Part shown: piece by piece, positions 33,660-41,293 of the stretch
Position numbering within the stretch: the first letter of the stretch is position 1
How the letters are laid out: the number at the start of each line of letters is the position of its first letter
NCBI RefSeq assembly: GCF_900103875.1
Contig: NZ_LT629705.1
Location: 4,411,001 to 4,475,000, forward strand
Length of the DNA stretch: 64,000 nucleotides
Source: Pseudomonas arsenicoxydans
Lineage (GTDB): Bacteria > Pseudomonadota > Gammaproteobacteria > Pseudomonadales > Pseudomonadaceae
Direction: 5' to 3'
Position numbers and translations under genes: made by a program
Notes under the pieces: generated by a model
What the model saw: only the letters and a program-made list of their open reading frames with translations
The model's database searches: none
What the model was told of the DNA's origin: nothing

Positions 33660-34508
33660 ATGAAAGTCGAACAACTGACCTGCAACATTGGCGCGGAACT
33701 GATCGGCGTAAACCTCGCGGACGCCATCCATGACGATGGTCTTTTTGCCGAGATCCGCGCCCAGTTGCTGACGCATCGTGTGGTGTTCTTGCGTGATCAG
33801 GACATCAACCGTGCCGAGCACGTAGCGTTCGCCCGTCGTTTCGGCGAGCTGGAGGATCATCCGGTGGCCGGCAGTGACCCGGATCACCCGGGGTTGGTGC
33901 AGATCTACAAAAAGCCCGACCAACCGATGGACCGCTACGAAAACGCCTGGCACACCGATGCCACCTGGCGCGACGCGCCGCCCATGGGCTGTGTGCTGCG
34001 CTGCGTGGAATGCCCGCCGGTGGGGGGCGACACCATGTGGGCGAACATGGTCGAGGCCTACGCGCAGTTACCTGACGAGGTAAAGACAAAAATTGCCGAC
34101 CTGCGTGCCCGGCACAGCATCGAGGCCAGCTTCGGCGCAGCCATGCCGATGGAAAAACGCCTGGCGCTCAAGGCCCTGTACCCGGATGCCGAACACCCGG
34201 TGGTGCGCACTCACCCGGAAACCGGCGAGAAGGTGCTGTTCGTCAACGCCTTCACCACCCATTTCAGCAACTACCACACGCCTGAAAGGGTGCGTTTCGG
34301 CCAGGACGCCAACCCAGGCGCCAGCGAGTTGCTGCGCTACCTGATCAGCCAGGCGTACATCCCCGAGTATCAAGTGCGCTGGCGCTGGAAGCCCAACAGC
34401 ATCGCCATCTGGGACAACCGCAGCACGCAACATTACGCCGTCATGGATTACCCGCCGTGCCACCGCAAGATGGAACGCGCCGGGATCATCGGCGACAAGA
34501 CTTACTGA
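33660..34508 (+). CDS. TauD/TfdA-family Fe(II)/2-oxoglutarate dioxygenase
   Basis: A 282-residue TauD-family enzyme. The iron ligands are His98 and Asp100 (AWHTDATW) and His258 (TQHYAVMDY), with a downstream Arg in CHRKMERAG for 2-oxoglutarate. Relatives hydroxylate taurine, alkyl sulfates, phenoxyacetates or carnitine precursors, typically at a carbon next to a leaving group. Only 14 bp separate it from the quinone oxidoreductase and 86 bp from the beta-keto acid cleavage gene. The organosulfur possibility is mildly supported by the YeiH gene at the end of the operon, but nothing here fixes the substrate. Confidence 0.9.
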   Translation: MKVEQLTCNIGAELIGVNLADAIHDDGLFAEIRAQLLTHRVVFLRDQDINRAEHVAFARRFGELEDHPVAGSDPDHPGLVQIYKKPDQPMDRYENAWHTDATWRDAPPMGCVLRCVECPPVGGDTMWANMVEAYAQLPDEVKTKIADLRARHSIEASFGAAMPMEKRLALKALYPDAEHPVVRTHPETGEKVLFVNAFTTHFSNYHTPERVRFGQDANPGASELLRYLISQAYIPEYQVRWRWKPNSIAIWDNRSTQHYAVMDYPPCHRKMERAGIIGDKTY

Positions 34509-34594
34509 TAGACCGTCTCTGCATTCGCACTCATCACTGCGCCCACCGGGCACGATCCCGGCTGGGCGGACAATCATAAAAACAGGAGTAACCC

Positions 34595-35647
34595 ATGCAA
34601 TTCTTCGACGATTCCCTGCACCCGGAAAACATGGAAAAGGTGGTCATCACCGTGGCCCCGTACGGCCCGGAATGGATGCCCGAAGACTTCCCCGAAGACA
34701 TCCCGCTGACCATGGATGAGCAGGTGCAGAAGGCGGTCGATTGCTACGAGGCCGGTGCCACCGTATTGCACCTGCACGTGCGTGAATTGGATGGCAAAGG
34801 CTCCAAGCGCCTGTCCAAGTTCAACGAGCTGATCGCCGGTGTGCGTGAAGCCGTGCCGGACATGATCATTCAGGTCGGTGGCTCGATTTCCTTCGCCCCG
34901 GAAAGCGATGGCGAAGCGGCCAAATGGCTGTCCGACGATACCCGCCACATGCTCGCGGAACTGACGCCCAAGCCGGATCAGGTCACGGTGGCGATCAACA
35001 CCACCCAGATGAACATCATGGAATTGCTCTACCCGGAATACCTGGAAGGCACATCCCTGGCGAACCCGGCCTATCAGGCTGCCTACAGCGAGATGACCGT
35101 GCCGGCCGGCCCGGCCTGGGTTGCCGAGCACCTCAAGCGCCTGATGGATAACGGCATTCAGCCGCACTTCCAGCTGACCGGCATGCACGCCATGGAGACC
35201 CTTGAGCGCCTGGTGCGCAAAGGCGTCTACATGGGGCCGCTGAACCTGACCTGGATCGGCATCGGCGGTGGTTTCGATGGTCCCAACCCGTTCAACTTCT
35301 TCAACTTCATTCATCGCGCACCGGATGGCTGCACGCTGACTGCTGAATCGCTGCTCAAGAACGTGCTGCCGTTCAACACCATGGCCCTGGCCATGGGGCT
35401 GCACCCGCGTGTGGGCATTGAAGACACTATTATTGATCACAAGGGCAAGCGGTTCAGCTCGGTGCAGCAGATCGAGCAAACCGTGCGCGTCGCCCATGAA
35501 CTGGGACGCGAGATCGCCACCGGCAAAGAAGCCCGTGAGATTTATCGCATCGGCGTGCAGTACCCGAGCATCGAAGCAACCCTGTTGGCCAATGGCATGG
35601 CCCCCAACCGCAAGGCTGGGCAAAAAGGTGTTCCGCAACGCGGTTGA
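34595..35647 (+). CDS. Beta-keto acid cleavage enzyme (BKACE, DUF849)
   Basis: A 350-residue BKACE-family TIM-barrel enzyme with EKVVITVAPYG, EAGATVLHLHVREL (zinc-binding His-x-His), IIQVGGS and MGLHPRVGIEDTI. The family condenses a beta-keto acid with acetyl-CoA, giving acetoacetate and a new acyl-CoA, as in 3-dehydrocarnitine or 3-keto-5-aminohexanoate breakdown. The protein is somewhat longer than the usual 280-310 residues. Acetoacetate production would connect to central metabolism. An AGGAG RBS precedes the start. Substrate unknown. Confidence 0.9.
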   Translation: MQFFDDSLHPENMEKVVITVAPYGPEWMPEDFPEDIPLTMDEQVQKAVDCYEAGATVLHLHVRELDGKGSKRLSKFNELIAGVREAVPDMIIQVGGSISFAPESDGEAAKWLSDDTRHMLAELTPKPDQVTVAINTTQMNIMELLYPEYLEGTSLANPAYQAAYSEMTVPAGPAWVAEHLKRLMDNGIQPHFQLTGMHAMETLERLVRKGVYMGPLNLTWIGIGGGFDGPNPFNFFNFIHRAPDGCTLTAESLLKNVLPFNTMALAMGLHPRVGIEDTIIDHKGKRFSSVQQIEQTVRVAHELGREIATGKEAREIYRIGVQYPSIEATLLANGMAPNRKAGQKGVPQRG

Positions 35648-35736
35648 CCGGCAGCGAAGGCGGGGGGCGATGGCCTCCCGCTCATTGCATTGCACAACGC
35701 TCGATAACAACAAAAATAACGTTTCGAGGAGGCTTC

Positions 35737-37065
35737 ATGGCCTTTCACCCAATCGCCGCAGACGATGACGACGTTGCTGTCAGCGTTGCGCGGCCATACG
35801 CCTGGATCGTCTTCGCCCTGACGTTCGGCCTGTTGATTTCCGATTACATGTCGCGCCAGGTGCTGAACGCGGTGTTCCCGATGCTCAAGGGCGAGTGGGC
35901 CCTGAGCGACGGCCAGCTCGGCTTGCTCAGCGGCATTGTTGCGTTGATGGTTGGCCTGCTGACATTTCCCCTGTCGTTGATGGCTGATCGCTTCGGTCGG
36001 GTCAAAAGCCTGGCGTTGATGGCGTTGCTGTGGAGTCTGGCCACACTGGGCTGCGCGTTGGCGCAGGACTATCCGCAGATGTTCATTGCCCGTTTCATGG
36101 TGGGCGTCGGCGAGGCTGCGTATGGCAGCGTTGGCATCGCGGTGGTGATTTCGGTCTTTCCCAAACACATGCGCGCAACGTTGAGCAGTGCGTTTATGGC
36201 GGGTGGCATGTTCGGATCAGTCCTGGGCATGGCGCTGGGCGGCGCCATCGCCGCCAAGTTGGGCTGGCGTTGGTCGTTTGCCGGCATGTCGCTGTTCGGT
36301 CTGCTGCTGGCGGTGCTTTACCCGATCATCGTCAAAGAAGCGCGCATCGCTCCACAACGTGCAGCTAACGCGACGAGCAAAGCTTGCGCCAAGATCAAGC
36401 ATCCGTTGCGCACGCTGTTTTCCAGCCGCTCGGTGATCGCCACCTATGTCGGCAGCGGCTTGCAGTTGTTCGTCGGCGGCACGGTGATTGTGTGGATGCC
36501 CAGTTACCTGAATCGCTACTACGACATGGGCACCGACAAAGCCGGTGGCATGGCGGCAATCATTGTGTTGTGCAGCGGCGTGGGGATGATCCTGTGCGGC
36601 ATCCTCAGTGACCGGCTGTGTCGCCATTCGCCGGAGCGCAAGGTGGCCCTGGCCATCGCTTATTGCCTGGGCAGCTGCCTGCTGTTGTCGGCGGCTTTCG
36701 CGCTGCCGCCGGGCCCCGTGCAATTGTCGCTGATCTGTCTGGGCATGTTGATTGCGGCAGGCACTACCGGTCCCGCCGGGGCCATGGTTGCCAACCTGAC
36801 CCATTACTCGGTGCACGGCACGGCTTTCGCCACACTGACCCTGGCCAACAACATGTTGGGCCTGGCGCCGGGGCCGTTCATCACCGGCCGGGTATCCGAC
36901 GCGATCGGCCTGCATGCCGCGTTTCAGTTAGTGCCTCTGGTCAGCATCGCGGCCGCTGCGGTGTTCTTCTATGCCAAGAGTCATTACCACAACGATATTG
37001 CCCGAATTAAGGGCCAGGAAGCGCACGGCTCCGTCAGCGAAGCAGCGTTAGAGGTGAAGGTGTGA
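35737..37065 (+). CDS. MFS transporter
   Basis: A 442-residue major facilitator with about 12 membrane segments. The loop 2-3 motif MADRFGRVKSLALM is clear, followed by ARFMVGVGEAAYGSVGIAVVISVFPKHMRATLSS typical of the anion:cation symporter/aromatic acid-type branch. A GAGGAGG RBS precedes the ATG at 35737. It probably imports the substrate of the operon across the inner membrane; its end overlaps the next gene by 4 bp. Confidence 0.9.
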   Translation: MAFHPIAADDDDVAVSVARPYAWIVFALTFGLLISDYMSRQVLNAVFPMLKGEWALSDGQLGLLSGIVALMVGLLTFPLSLMADRFGRVKSLALMALLWSLATLGCALAQDYPQMFIARFMVGVGEAAYGSVGIAVVISVFPKHMRATLSSAFMAGGMFGSVLGMALGGAIAAKLGWRWSFAGMSLFGLLLAVLYPIIVKEARIAPQRAANATSKACAKIKHPLRTLFSSRSVIATYVGSGLQLFVGGTVIVWMPSYLNRYYDMGTDKAGGMAAIIVLCSGVGMILCGILSDRLCRHSPERKVALAIAYCLGSCLLLSAAFALPPGPVQLSLICLGMLIAAGTTGPAGAMVANLTHYSVHGTAFATLTLANNMLGLAPGPFITGRVSDAIGLHAAFQLVPLVSIAAAAVFFYAKSHYHNDIARIKGQEAHGSVSEAALEVKV

Positions 37066-37724
37066 AGGGTTGTTTACGTATTGACGTGTTTTTCGATTTC
37101 ATTTGCCCCTGGTGCCTGATCGGCAAACGCCAACTGGAGCATGCGCAGGTACAGTTTCGCAGTCGCCATCCGGATGTGCAGATCACCACCGTGTGGCATG
37201 GGGTGCAGTTACTGCCGCAGTTGCCGGTAGAGGGTGAACCCTTCGCTGATTTCTATCGCAAGCGTCTGGGTAATGCCGCCGCTGTGACCATGCGCCAGGC
37301 GCAGGTACAGCAGGCCGCCCGTGAGGTTGGACTGGCCATCGACCTCGGCCGCATCGCGACGATGCCCAACACCGCTGACGCCCATCGTTTGTTCGAGCGT
37401 GCCAGCGCGCTGGGCAATGCTATCCAGCGTGAAATGTTGCTCGAACGGCTGTTCGCCGCTTATTTTCGCAAAGGCGAAAACCTTGGTTGCCGTGAGACGT
37501 TGCTCGCGATTGCTCGTTCCTGCGGCGTCGATACGGACAGGGTGCTCGATTGCCTGAAGGGCGACGCCACACCCTTTGACGGATCCCCCGGCGCAACCAG
37601 TGGCGTGCCGGGCTTTCAGTTCGACGGTCGCCTGACCGTGGTCGGTGCACAACCCGCTCAGACGCTGCTCGGGGCCATGAACGAAGCGCTCAAGGAAAGT
37701 CATCGCGAGTGGCAACCGGCATGA
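37062..37724 (+). CDS. DsbA-family oxidoreductase (FrnE/HCCA isomerase-like)
   Basis: A 220-residue thioredoxin-fold protein with a CPWC active site (Cys15, Cys18) in VFFDFICPWCLIGKRQLE and no signal peptide, so it is cytoplasmic. This is the FrnE/2-hydroxychromene-2-carboxylate isomerase-like branch; the retained CxxC favours a redox or thiol-transfer role. It starts with GTG at 37062, overlapping the MFS stop (GTGA), and its own stop overlaps the Rieske gene (ATGA). The tight coupling implies a shared function in the pathway. Confidence 0.87.
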   Translation: MKGCLRIDVFFDFICPWCLIGKRQLEHAQVQFRSRHPDVQITTVWHGVQLLPQLPVEGEPFADFYRKRLGNAAAVTMRQAQVQQAAREVGLAIDLGRIATMPNTADAHRLFERASALGNAIQREMLLERLFAAYFRKGENLGCRETLLAIARSCGVDTDRVLDCLKGDATPFDGSPGATSGVPGFQFDGRLTVVGAQPAQTLLGAMNEALKESHREWQPA

Positions 37725-38047
37725 TCAGGCGTATTCCCGTCCCTGCCGGCAAACACCCGCAGGTCGGCGCCCGTGCGCTGTTCGAGTTTGAAGACAAAAG
37801 CCTGGCGTTGTTCAACGTCGACGGGCAGTTGTTCGCCATCGACGACAGCTGCCCGCACCAGGGCGCTTCGCTCTGTGGCGGGCGCCTCGACGGACGACAG
37901 ATTCAGTGCTGCGCCCATGGATTGCGCTTCGATCTGGCCAGCGGCTACTTGCTCAATTCCAACAAACTCAAGGTCGCCAACTACCCGGTCGAGGTGGTCG
38001 ACGGCCAGGCCTTTATCGTCATCGTTCCCCAGGAGTCCGCGCCATGA
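37721..38047 (+). CDS. Rieske [2Fe-2S] ferredoxin
   Basis: A 108-residue stand-alone Rieske protein. The cluster ligands are Cys44 and His46 (SCPHQGASLCGG) and Cys63 and His66 (QCCAHGLRFD). It resembles ferredoxin components of aromatic-ring dioxygenases, yet no Rieske oxygenase or reductase is encoded nearby. The ATG at 37721 overlaps the previous stop codon; a GTG four codons upstream is less likely. It ends overlapping the YeiH-type gene. Possible partners are the TauD-type enzyme (unusual) or a reductase elsewhere. Confidence 0.9.
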   Translation: MIRRIPVPAGKHPQVGARALFEFEDKSLALFNVDGQLFAIDDSCPHQGASLCGGRLDGRQIQCCAHGLRFDLASGYLLNSNKLKVANYPVEVVDGQAFIVIVPQESAP

Positions 38048-39054
38048 GCGCCATTGCTCTCACCCGTATCCACAGCCGAACACGCGAGTTGGCACCAGGT
38101 TTCATTGTCAGCCTGATCGTCGCGGCGGCCGCTTCCTTTTTGTCCGAGCATTACGGTGCGCCGGTGATGCTGTTCGCCTTGCTGCTGGGCATGGCGCTCA
38201 ACTTTCTGGCGGCGGACGGCGCGTGCAAGGCCGGCATTGAATTCACTGCCCGCAGCGTATTGCGCATCGGCGTGGCGCTGTTGGGCATGCGCATTACCCT
38301 GGAGCAGATGGTGGCGCTGGGGTGGAAACCAGTGGCGCTGGTGGTGATTCTGGTGGTCGTGACCATTGGCGTCTCGGTGATCGCGGCCAAGGCGCTGGGG
38401 TTTCAGCGTCTGTTCGGCATGCTCACTGGCGGCGCCACCGCGATTTGCGGTGCTTCAGCAGCGTTGGCGCTGGCCGCTGCGTTGCCCAATCATCCGCAGA
38501 AAGAGCGGGCCACGCTGTTCACGGTGATTGGGGTGTCGGCGCTATCGACCCTGGCAATGATCGTCTATCCGATGATTGCCAACTGGCTGTCGTTGTCGCC
38601 TCAAATGGCAGGTGTGTTCCTCGGGGCCACCATCCACGATGTCGCTCAGGTCGTGGGCGCCGGTTACAGCATGTCCACCGAAACGGGCGATACGGCGACG
38701 GTGGTCAAGTTGATGCGCGTGGCCATGTTGCTACCGGTGATTGTCAGCGCCGCCATGATCACCCGCCTGCAAGGCGCCGACCCCACAGGCAAACGGCCGC
38801 CGCTGTTGCCGTGGTTCGCTGTCGGTTTTCTGATGCTGGCCTGCATCAACAGCACGGGTTGGATCGCTCCGGTGGTGCAAGGTTCGGTCAATGAACTGTC
38901 GCGCTGGTGCCTGGTGGTTTCCATCAGTGCCCTGGGCATGAAAACCCGGCTCAAGGAGCTTGCGTCAGTGGGCATCAAACCCATTCTGTTGATGGTGGGG
39001 GAGACCGTGTTCCTGGTTGTCCTGGTGCTGCTGTTGCTGCGCTGGGGGATGTAA
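38044..39054 (+). CDS. YeiH-family (UPF0324) putative sulfate/anion exporter
   Basis: A 336-residue membrane protein with about nine helices and the family hallmarks LLGMALNF, SVLRIGVALLGMRITLEQM, FGMLTGGATAICGASAALALAAALP and FLGATIHDVAQVVGAGY. YeiH relatives are annotated as sulfate exporters and occur with taurine and sulfonate degradation genes; the transported ion is not firmly proven in general. The ATG overlaps the Rieske stop codon. A strong terminator at 39127-39160 closes the operon. Confidence 0.88.
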   Translation: MSAIALTRIHSRTRELAPGFIVSLIVAAAASFLSEHYGAPVMLFALLLGMALNFLAADGACKAGIEFTARSVLRIGVALLGMRITLEQMVALGWKPVALVVILVVVTIGVSVIAAKALGFQRLFGMLTGGATAICGASAALALAAALPNHPQKERATLFTVIGVSALSTLAMIVYPMIANWLSLSPQMAGVFLGATIHDVAQVVGAGYSMSTETGDTATVVKLMRVAMLLPVIVSAAMITRLQGADPTGKRPPLLPWFAVGFLMLACINSTGWIAPVVQGSVNELSRWCLVVSISALGMKTRLKELASVGIKPILLMVGETVFLVVLVLLLLRWGM

Positions 39055-39126
39055 CACAGCCGCCGCATTGCGTTCACTCCGACGTACTGCGGCACTCGAC
39101 CGGGGTCAAAAGCACCGGTTTTTTTG

Positions 39127-39160
39127 CGGCGACTGTACCAGCAGTCGCCGTTTTTTTTTT
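39127..39160 (+). terminator. Intrinsic terminator of the 32.7-39.1 kb operon
   Basis: A perfect 9-bp stem CGGCGACTG / CAGTCGCCG with a 6-base loop is followed by ten T residues (39151-39160), about 70 bp after the YeiH-type stop codon. Confidence 0.92.
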
Positions 39161-39167
39161 ACGTGTA

Positions 39168-39287
39168 GATCGTTCCCACGCTCTGCGTGGGAATGCAGCC
39201 CGGGACGCTTTGCGTCCCATTGGAACGCGGAGCGTCCCTTGAGGCATTCCCACGCGGACGGTTCGACGCCTCGACGTGGGAACGATC
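39168..39287. repeat. 120-bp MITE-like element with 13-bp terminal inverted repeats
   Basis: GATCGTTCCCACG (39168-39180) and CGTGGGAACGATC (39275-39287) are exact inverse copies bounding a GC-rich, internally palindromic 120-bp unit containing GGGACGC-type sub-repeats. It encodes nothing. From memory such GATCGTTCCCACG units are common in Pseudomonas intergenic DNA. It lies between the operon terminator and the convergent AraC-type gene. Confidence 0.8.
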
Positions 39288-39305
39288 AACTGTCGGAGCA
39301 GGTGT

Positions 39306-40322
39306 TCAGCGTTTTGTGGGGTCGGTTTTGTGTGTGCTGCGCCAGGTGGCCGGTGGCATGCCGAACTGGGAGATGAACCAGCGGGTGAACGAACTCGCCA
39401 TGGAATAGCCCAGCATGTCGGCGATGCGGCCCAGCGAGTAATTCGGGTTCTCCAGGTAACGCAGCACCAAGTCACGGCGCACTTCGTTGATCAGGTCGTT
39501 GAAGGCGCAGCCATCGTCTTTCAGGCGGCGTTGCAGGGTGCGCACGTTCATGCCCTGGGTCTGGGCGATCTGTTCGATGGTGGCGCGGCCCATGGGCAGC
39601 AGCAGGTAAATGGCCTTGCGCACCTCGAACAGGATCGACGGCCCTTCGTGGTTCTGCAGCGAATCGAGATAGCGCTGGGCGTAACGCGCCATGGCCGGGT
39701 CGGCATGCGGATTGGTCATGTCGAGGCTGGCATCGGGACAGACAATGCCATTGAACTCGCTGCCAAACTCCAGGTTGCAGCCGAACAGACGACGATGCAG
39801 TTGCAGGTTGTCCGGAGGCTGGTGCGTGAAGTTGACGCTGTAGGGATGCCAGTGCGCGCCGAGCAGGGCGGCGCAAAGCCGGAACATCACGCCAATCGCC
39901 AGTTCGTTTGCCTGGCGACAGGGCATTGGCGACTCGGTCACCACTTCCTCGCGAATGATCACCATCTTGCCGGCTTCCTCAACGAAGATTGCCAGCGAGT
40001 CGTTCATCAGGTGCCGGTAATGCACCAGCACCTGCAACGCATCACGCAGCGTGCGCTGATGGCTGAGCAGCAGGCTGACGACCCCAAAATCCGAAAGCTG
40101 ACGCGACTCGGCCATGCTCAGGCCGAAGGTCTGACAGCCACTGGCAGCGGCCGAATCCTCCAGCAGACGCACGGCTGAATCGATCGGGATACGTTGCTCG
40201 GGGGCTTGCAGCCGGGCCTTGCTCAGGCCGACGTTCGCCAGCAAATCGTGCGGATTGAGCCCCTGGTAGTGGGCCACTTCCAGGTAGTTGGTCAAGACGG
40301 CGGCGCGTACAAGCTTTGGCAT
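39306..40322 (-). CDS. AraC-family regulator, likely regulator of the flanking catabolic operons
   Basis: A 338-residue regulator with an N-terminal Arabinose_bd-type (PF12625) sensor domain (NYLEVAHYQGLNPHDLLANVGLSKARL, PIDSAVRLLEDSAAASG) and a C-terminal HTH pair (RATIEQIAQTQGMNVRTLQRRLKDDG; SLGRIADMLGYSMASSFTRWFISQFGMPPATWR), as in OruR and MmoR. The ATG at 40322 is preceded by AGGAAAG. A single 19-bp motif copy at 40381-40399 lies about 60 bp upstream of the start, and tandem copies lie in front of the two plus-strand units at 32665 and 40581. That shared motif is the basis for assigning it as their regulator, probably activating and autoregulating. Confidence 0.9.
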   Translation of the reverse strand: MPKLVRAAVLTNYLEVAHYQGLNPHDLLANVGLSKARLQAPEQRIPIDSAVRLLEDSAAASGCQTFGLSMAESRQLSDFGVVSLLLSHQRTLRDALQVLVHYRHLMNDSLAIFVEEAGKMVIIREEVVTESPMPCRQANELAIGVMFRLCAALLGAHWHPYSVNFTHQPPDNLQLHRRLFGCNLEFGSEFNGIVCPDASLDMTNPHADPAMARYAQRYLDSLQNHEGPSILFEVRKAIYLLLPMGRATIEQIAQTQGMNVRTLQRRLKDDGCAFNDLINEVRRDLVLRYLENPNYSLGRIADMLGYSMASSFTRWFISQFGMPPATWRSTHKTDPTKR

Positions 40323-40380
40323 GCAAAGGTCTTTCCTGGCGTGGTCCCGATGGAAATCAGCGGGGCGACTATAGCCAGCA

Positions 40381-40399
40381 CACCATGAAATGAAAAGTT
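40381..40399. promoter_or_regulatory. Single AraC-type half-site near the regulator promoter
   Basis: CACCATGAAATGAAAAGTT shares the 15-base core CATGAAATGAAAAGT exactly with the first repeat at 32543. It lies 60 bp upstream of the minus-strand regulator gene, so it may mediate autoregulation. Confidence 0.6.
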
Positions 40400-40452
40400 T
40401 TTGAAGCCGCCTTTTTGCCTTCCACACGACCGTCAATCCGGGCTCGTTTCGC

Positions 40453-40492
40453 TGTCATCAAAAGAAAAGTCGCTGTCGTCAAATGAAAAGCG
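40453..40492 (+). promoter_or_regulatory. Tandem AraC-type operator of the hydrolase/DUF1302 unit
   Basis: TGTCATCAAAAGAAAAGTC (40453) and TGTCGTCAAATGAAAAGCG (40474) are direct repeats with 21-bp pitch, matching the arrangement at 32543-32582. They lie about 90 bp ahead of the hydrolase GTG start at 40581, leaving room for a promoter. Confidence 0.75.
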
Positions 40493-40580
40493 CGGGGGTG
40501 ACGGGCTCTTTAATGTCGGACCTACAAAAAGATTCTGGCAAAACAGCCAGTCGAGTCATCGTGAAGGCGAAGGTGTTGAA

Positions 40581-41162
40581 GTGGACAAACTGCAAACTGC
40601 CGCAACCGTTCTGATCGTACCCGGTCTGCGCGACCATGTTGCCGAGCATTGGCAAACGCTGCTGGAGGCCCGGCTGAGCAATGTGCGCAGCGTCCCGCCA
40701 CTGGAAACCGACAAGCTCGATTGCGCGGCCCGGGTCCGGGCGATCCAGCATGAACTTGCACAGATCGACGGGCCGGTGATTCTCGTCGCCCACAGCGCCG
40801 GTGTGTTGATGGTCGCGCACTGGGCTGCTCTACATGGCACGGCTCAGCACAGCGCTCCAATCAAAGGCGCGCTACTGGCCGCGCCACCTGATCTCGATGC
40901 CACCTGGCCGTCGGGTTATCCATCCCCTGAAACCCTTCGAACCCATGGCTGGGATCCACTGCCTGCCGGCGCGCTGCCTTTTCGCAGCATCGTCGTGGCC
41001 AGCAGCAATGATCACCTGGCCAGCCTCGAAGCCGTTACCTGCATGGCCCGCAACTGGGGCAGCGAAGTGGTCAATCTCGGTGAGGTCGGCCACCTCAATC
41101 CTGCCTCGGGTTTTGGCCATTGGCCGCAAGCCGAGGCACTCATTCTGGAACTGGATCGCTAG
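40581..41162 (+). CDS. RBBP9/YdeN-family alpha/beta hydrolase
   Basis: A 193-residue small serine hydrolase. The triad is Ser in VAHSAGVLM, Asp in SSNDHLAS and His in EVGHLNPASGFG. The start is the GTG at 40581 (VDKLQTAATVLIVPGLRDH), which has AAGGTG upstream; the open frame extends to 40401 but would translate the operator repeats. Family members cleave esters of unknown identity. It is the first gene after the tandem operator, followed 131 bp later by the DUF1302 gene, and could release an acid for CoA activation. Confidence 0.82.
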   Translation: MDKLQTAATVLIVPGLRDHVAEHWQTLLEARLSNVRSVPPLETDKLDCAARVRAIQHELAQIDGPVILVAHSAGVLMVAHWAALHGTAQHSAPIKGALLAAPPDLDATWPSGYPSPETLRTHGWDPLPAGALPFRSIVVASSNDHLASLEAVTCMARNWGSEVVNLGEVGHLNPASGFGHWPQAEALILELDR

Positions 41163-41293
41163 TCAGGCACCTGGCCGGTCGGCACACGTCCGGCAATTGC
41201 TCTAACGCGTGAACACAACGCAAGCCCTCTGACCTGGGCCTGTGCAAGGAAAGCTGCGCTTAAAAACAAGTACAACATGGCGGAGACACCGTA

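Noticed and set aside
32665..39054. Direct assignment of the operon to taurine or alkyl sulfate degradation
   Set aside because: TauD family membership and a YeiH homologue alone do not specify an organosulfur substrate, and no desulfonation transporter (TauABC, SsuABC type) is present.
41163..41293. A further AraC-type operator copy before the DUF1302 gene
   Set aside because: I looked for the 19-bp motif here and did not find it; the unit probably relies on the operator at 40453-40492 or on another promoter.
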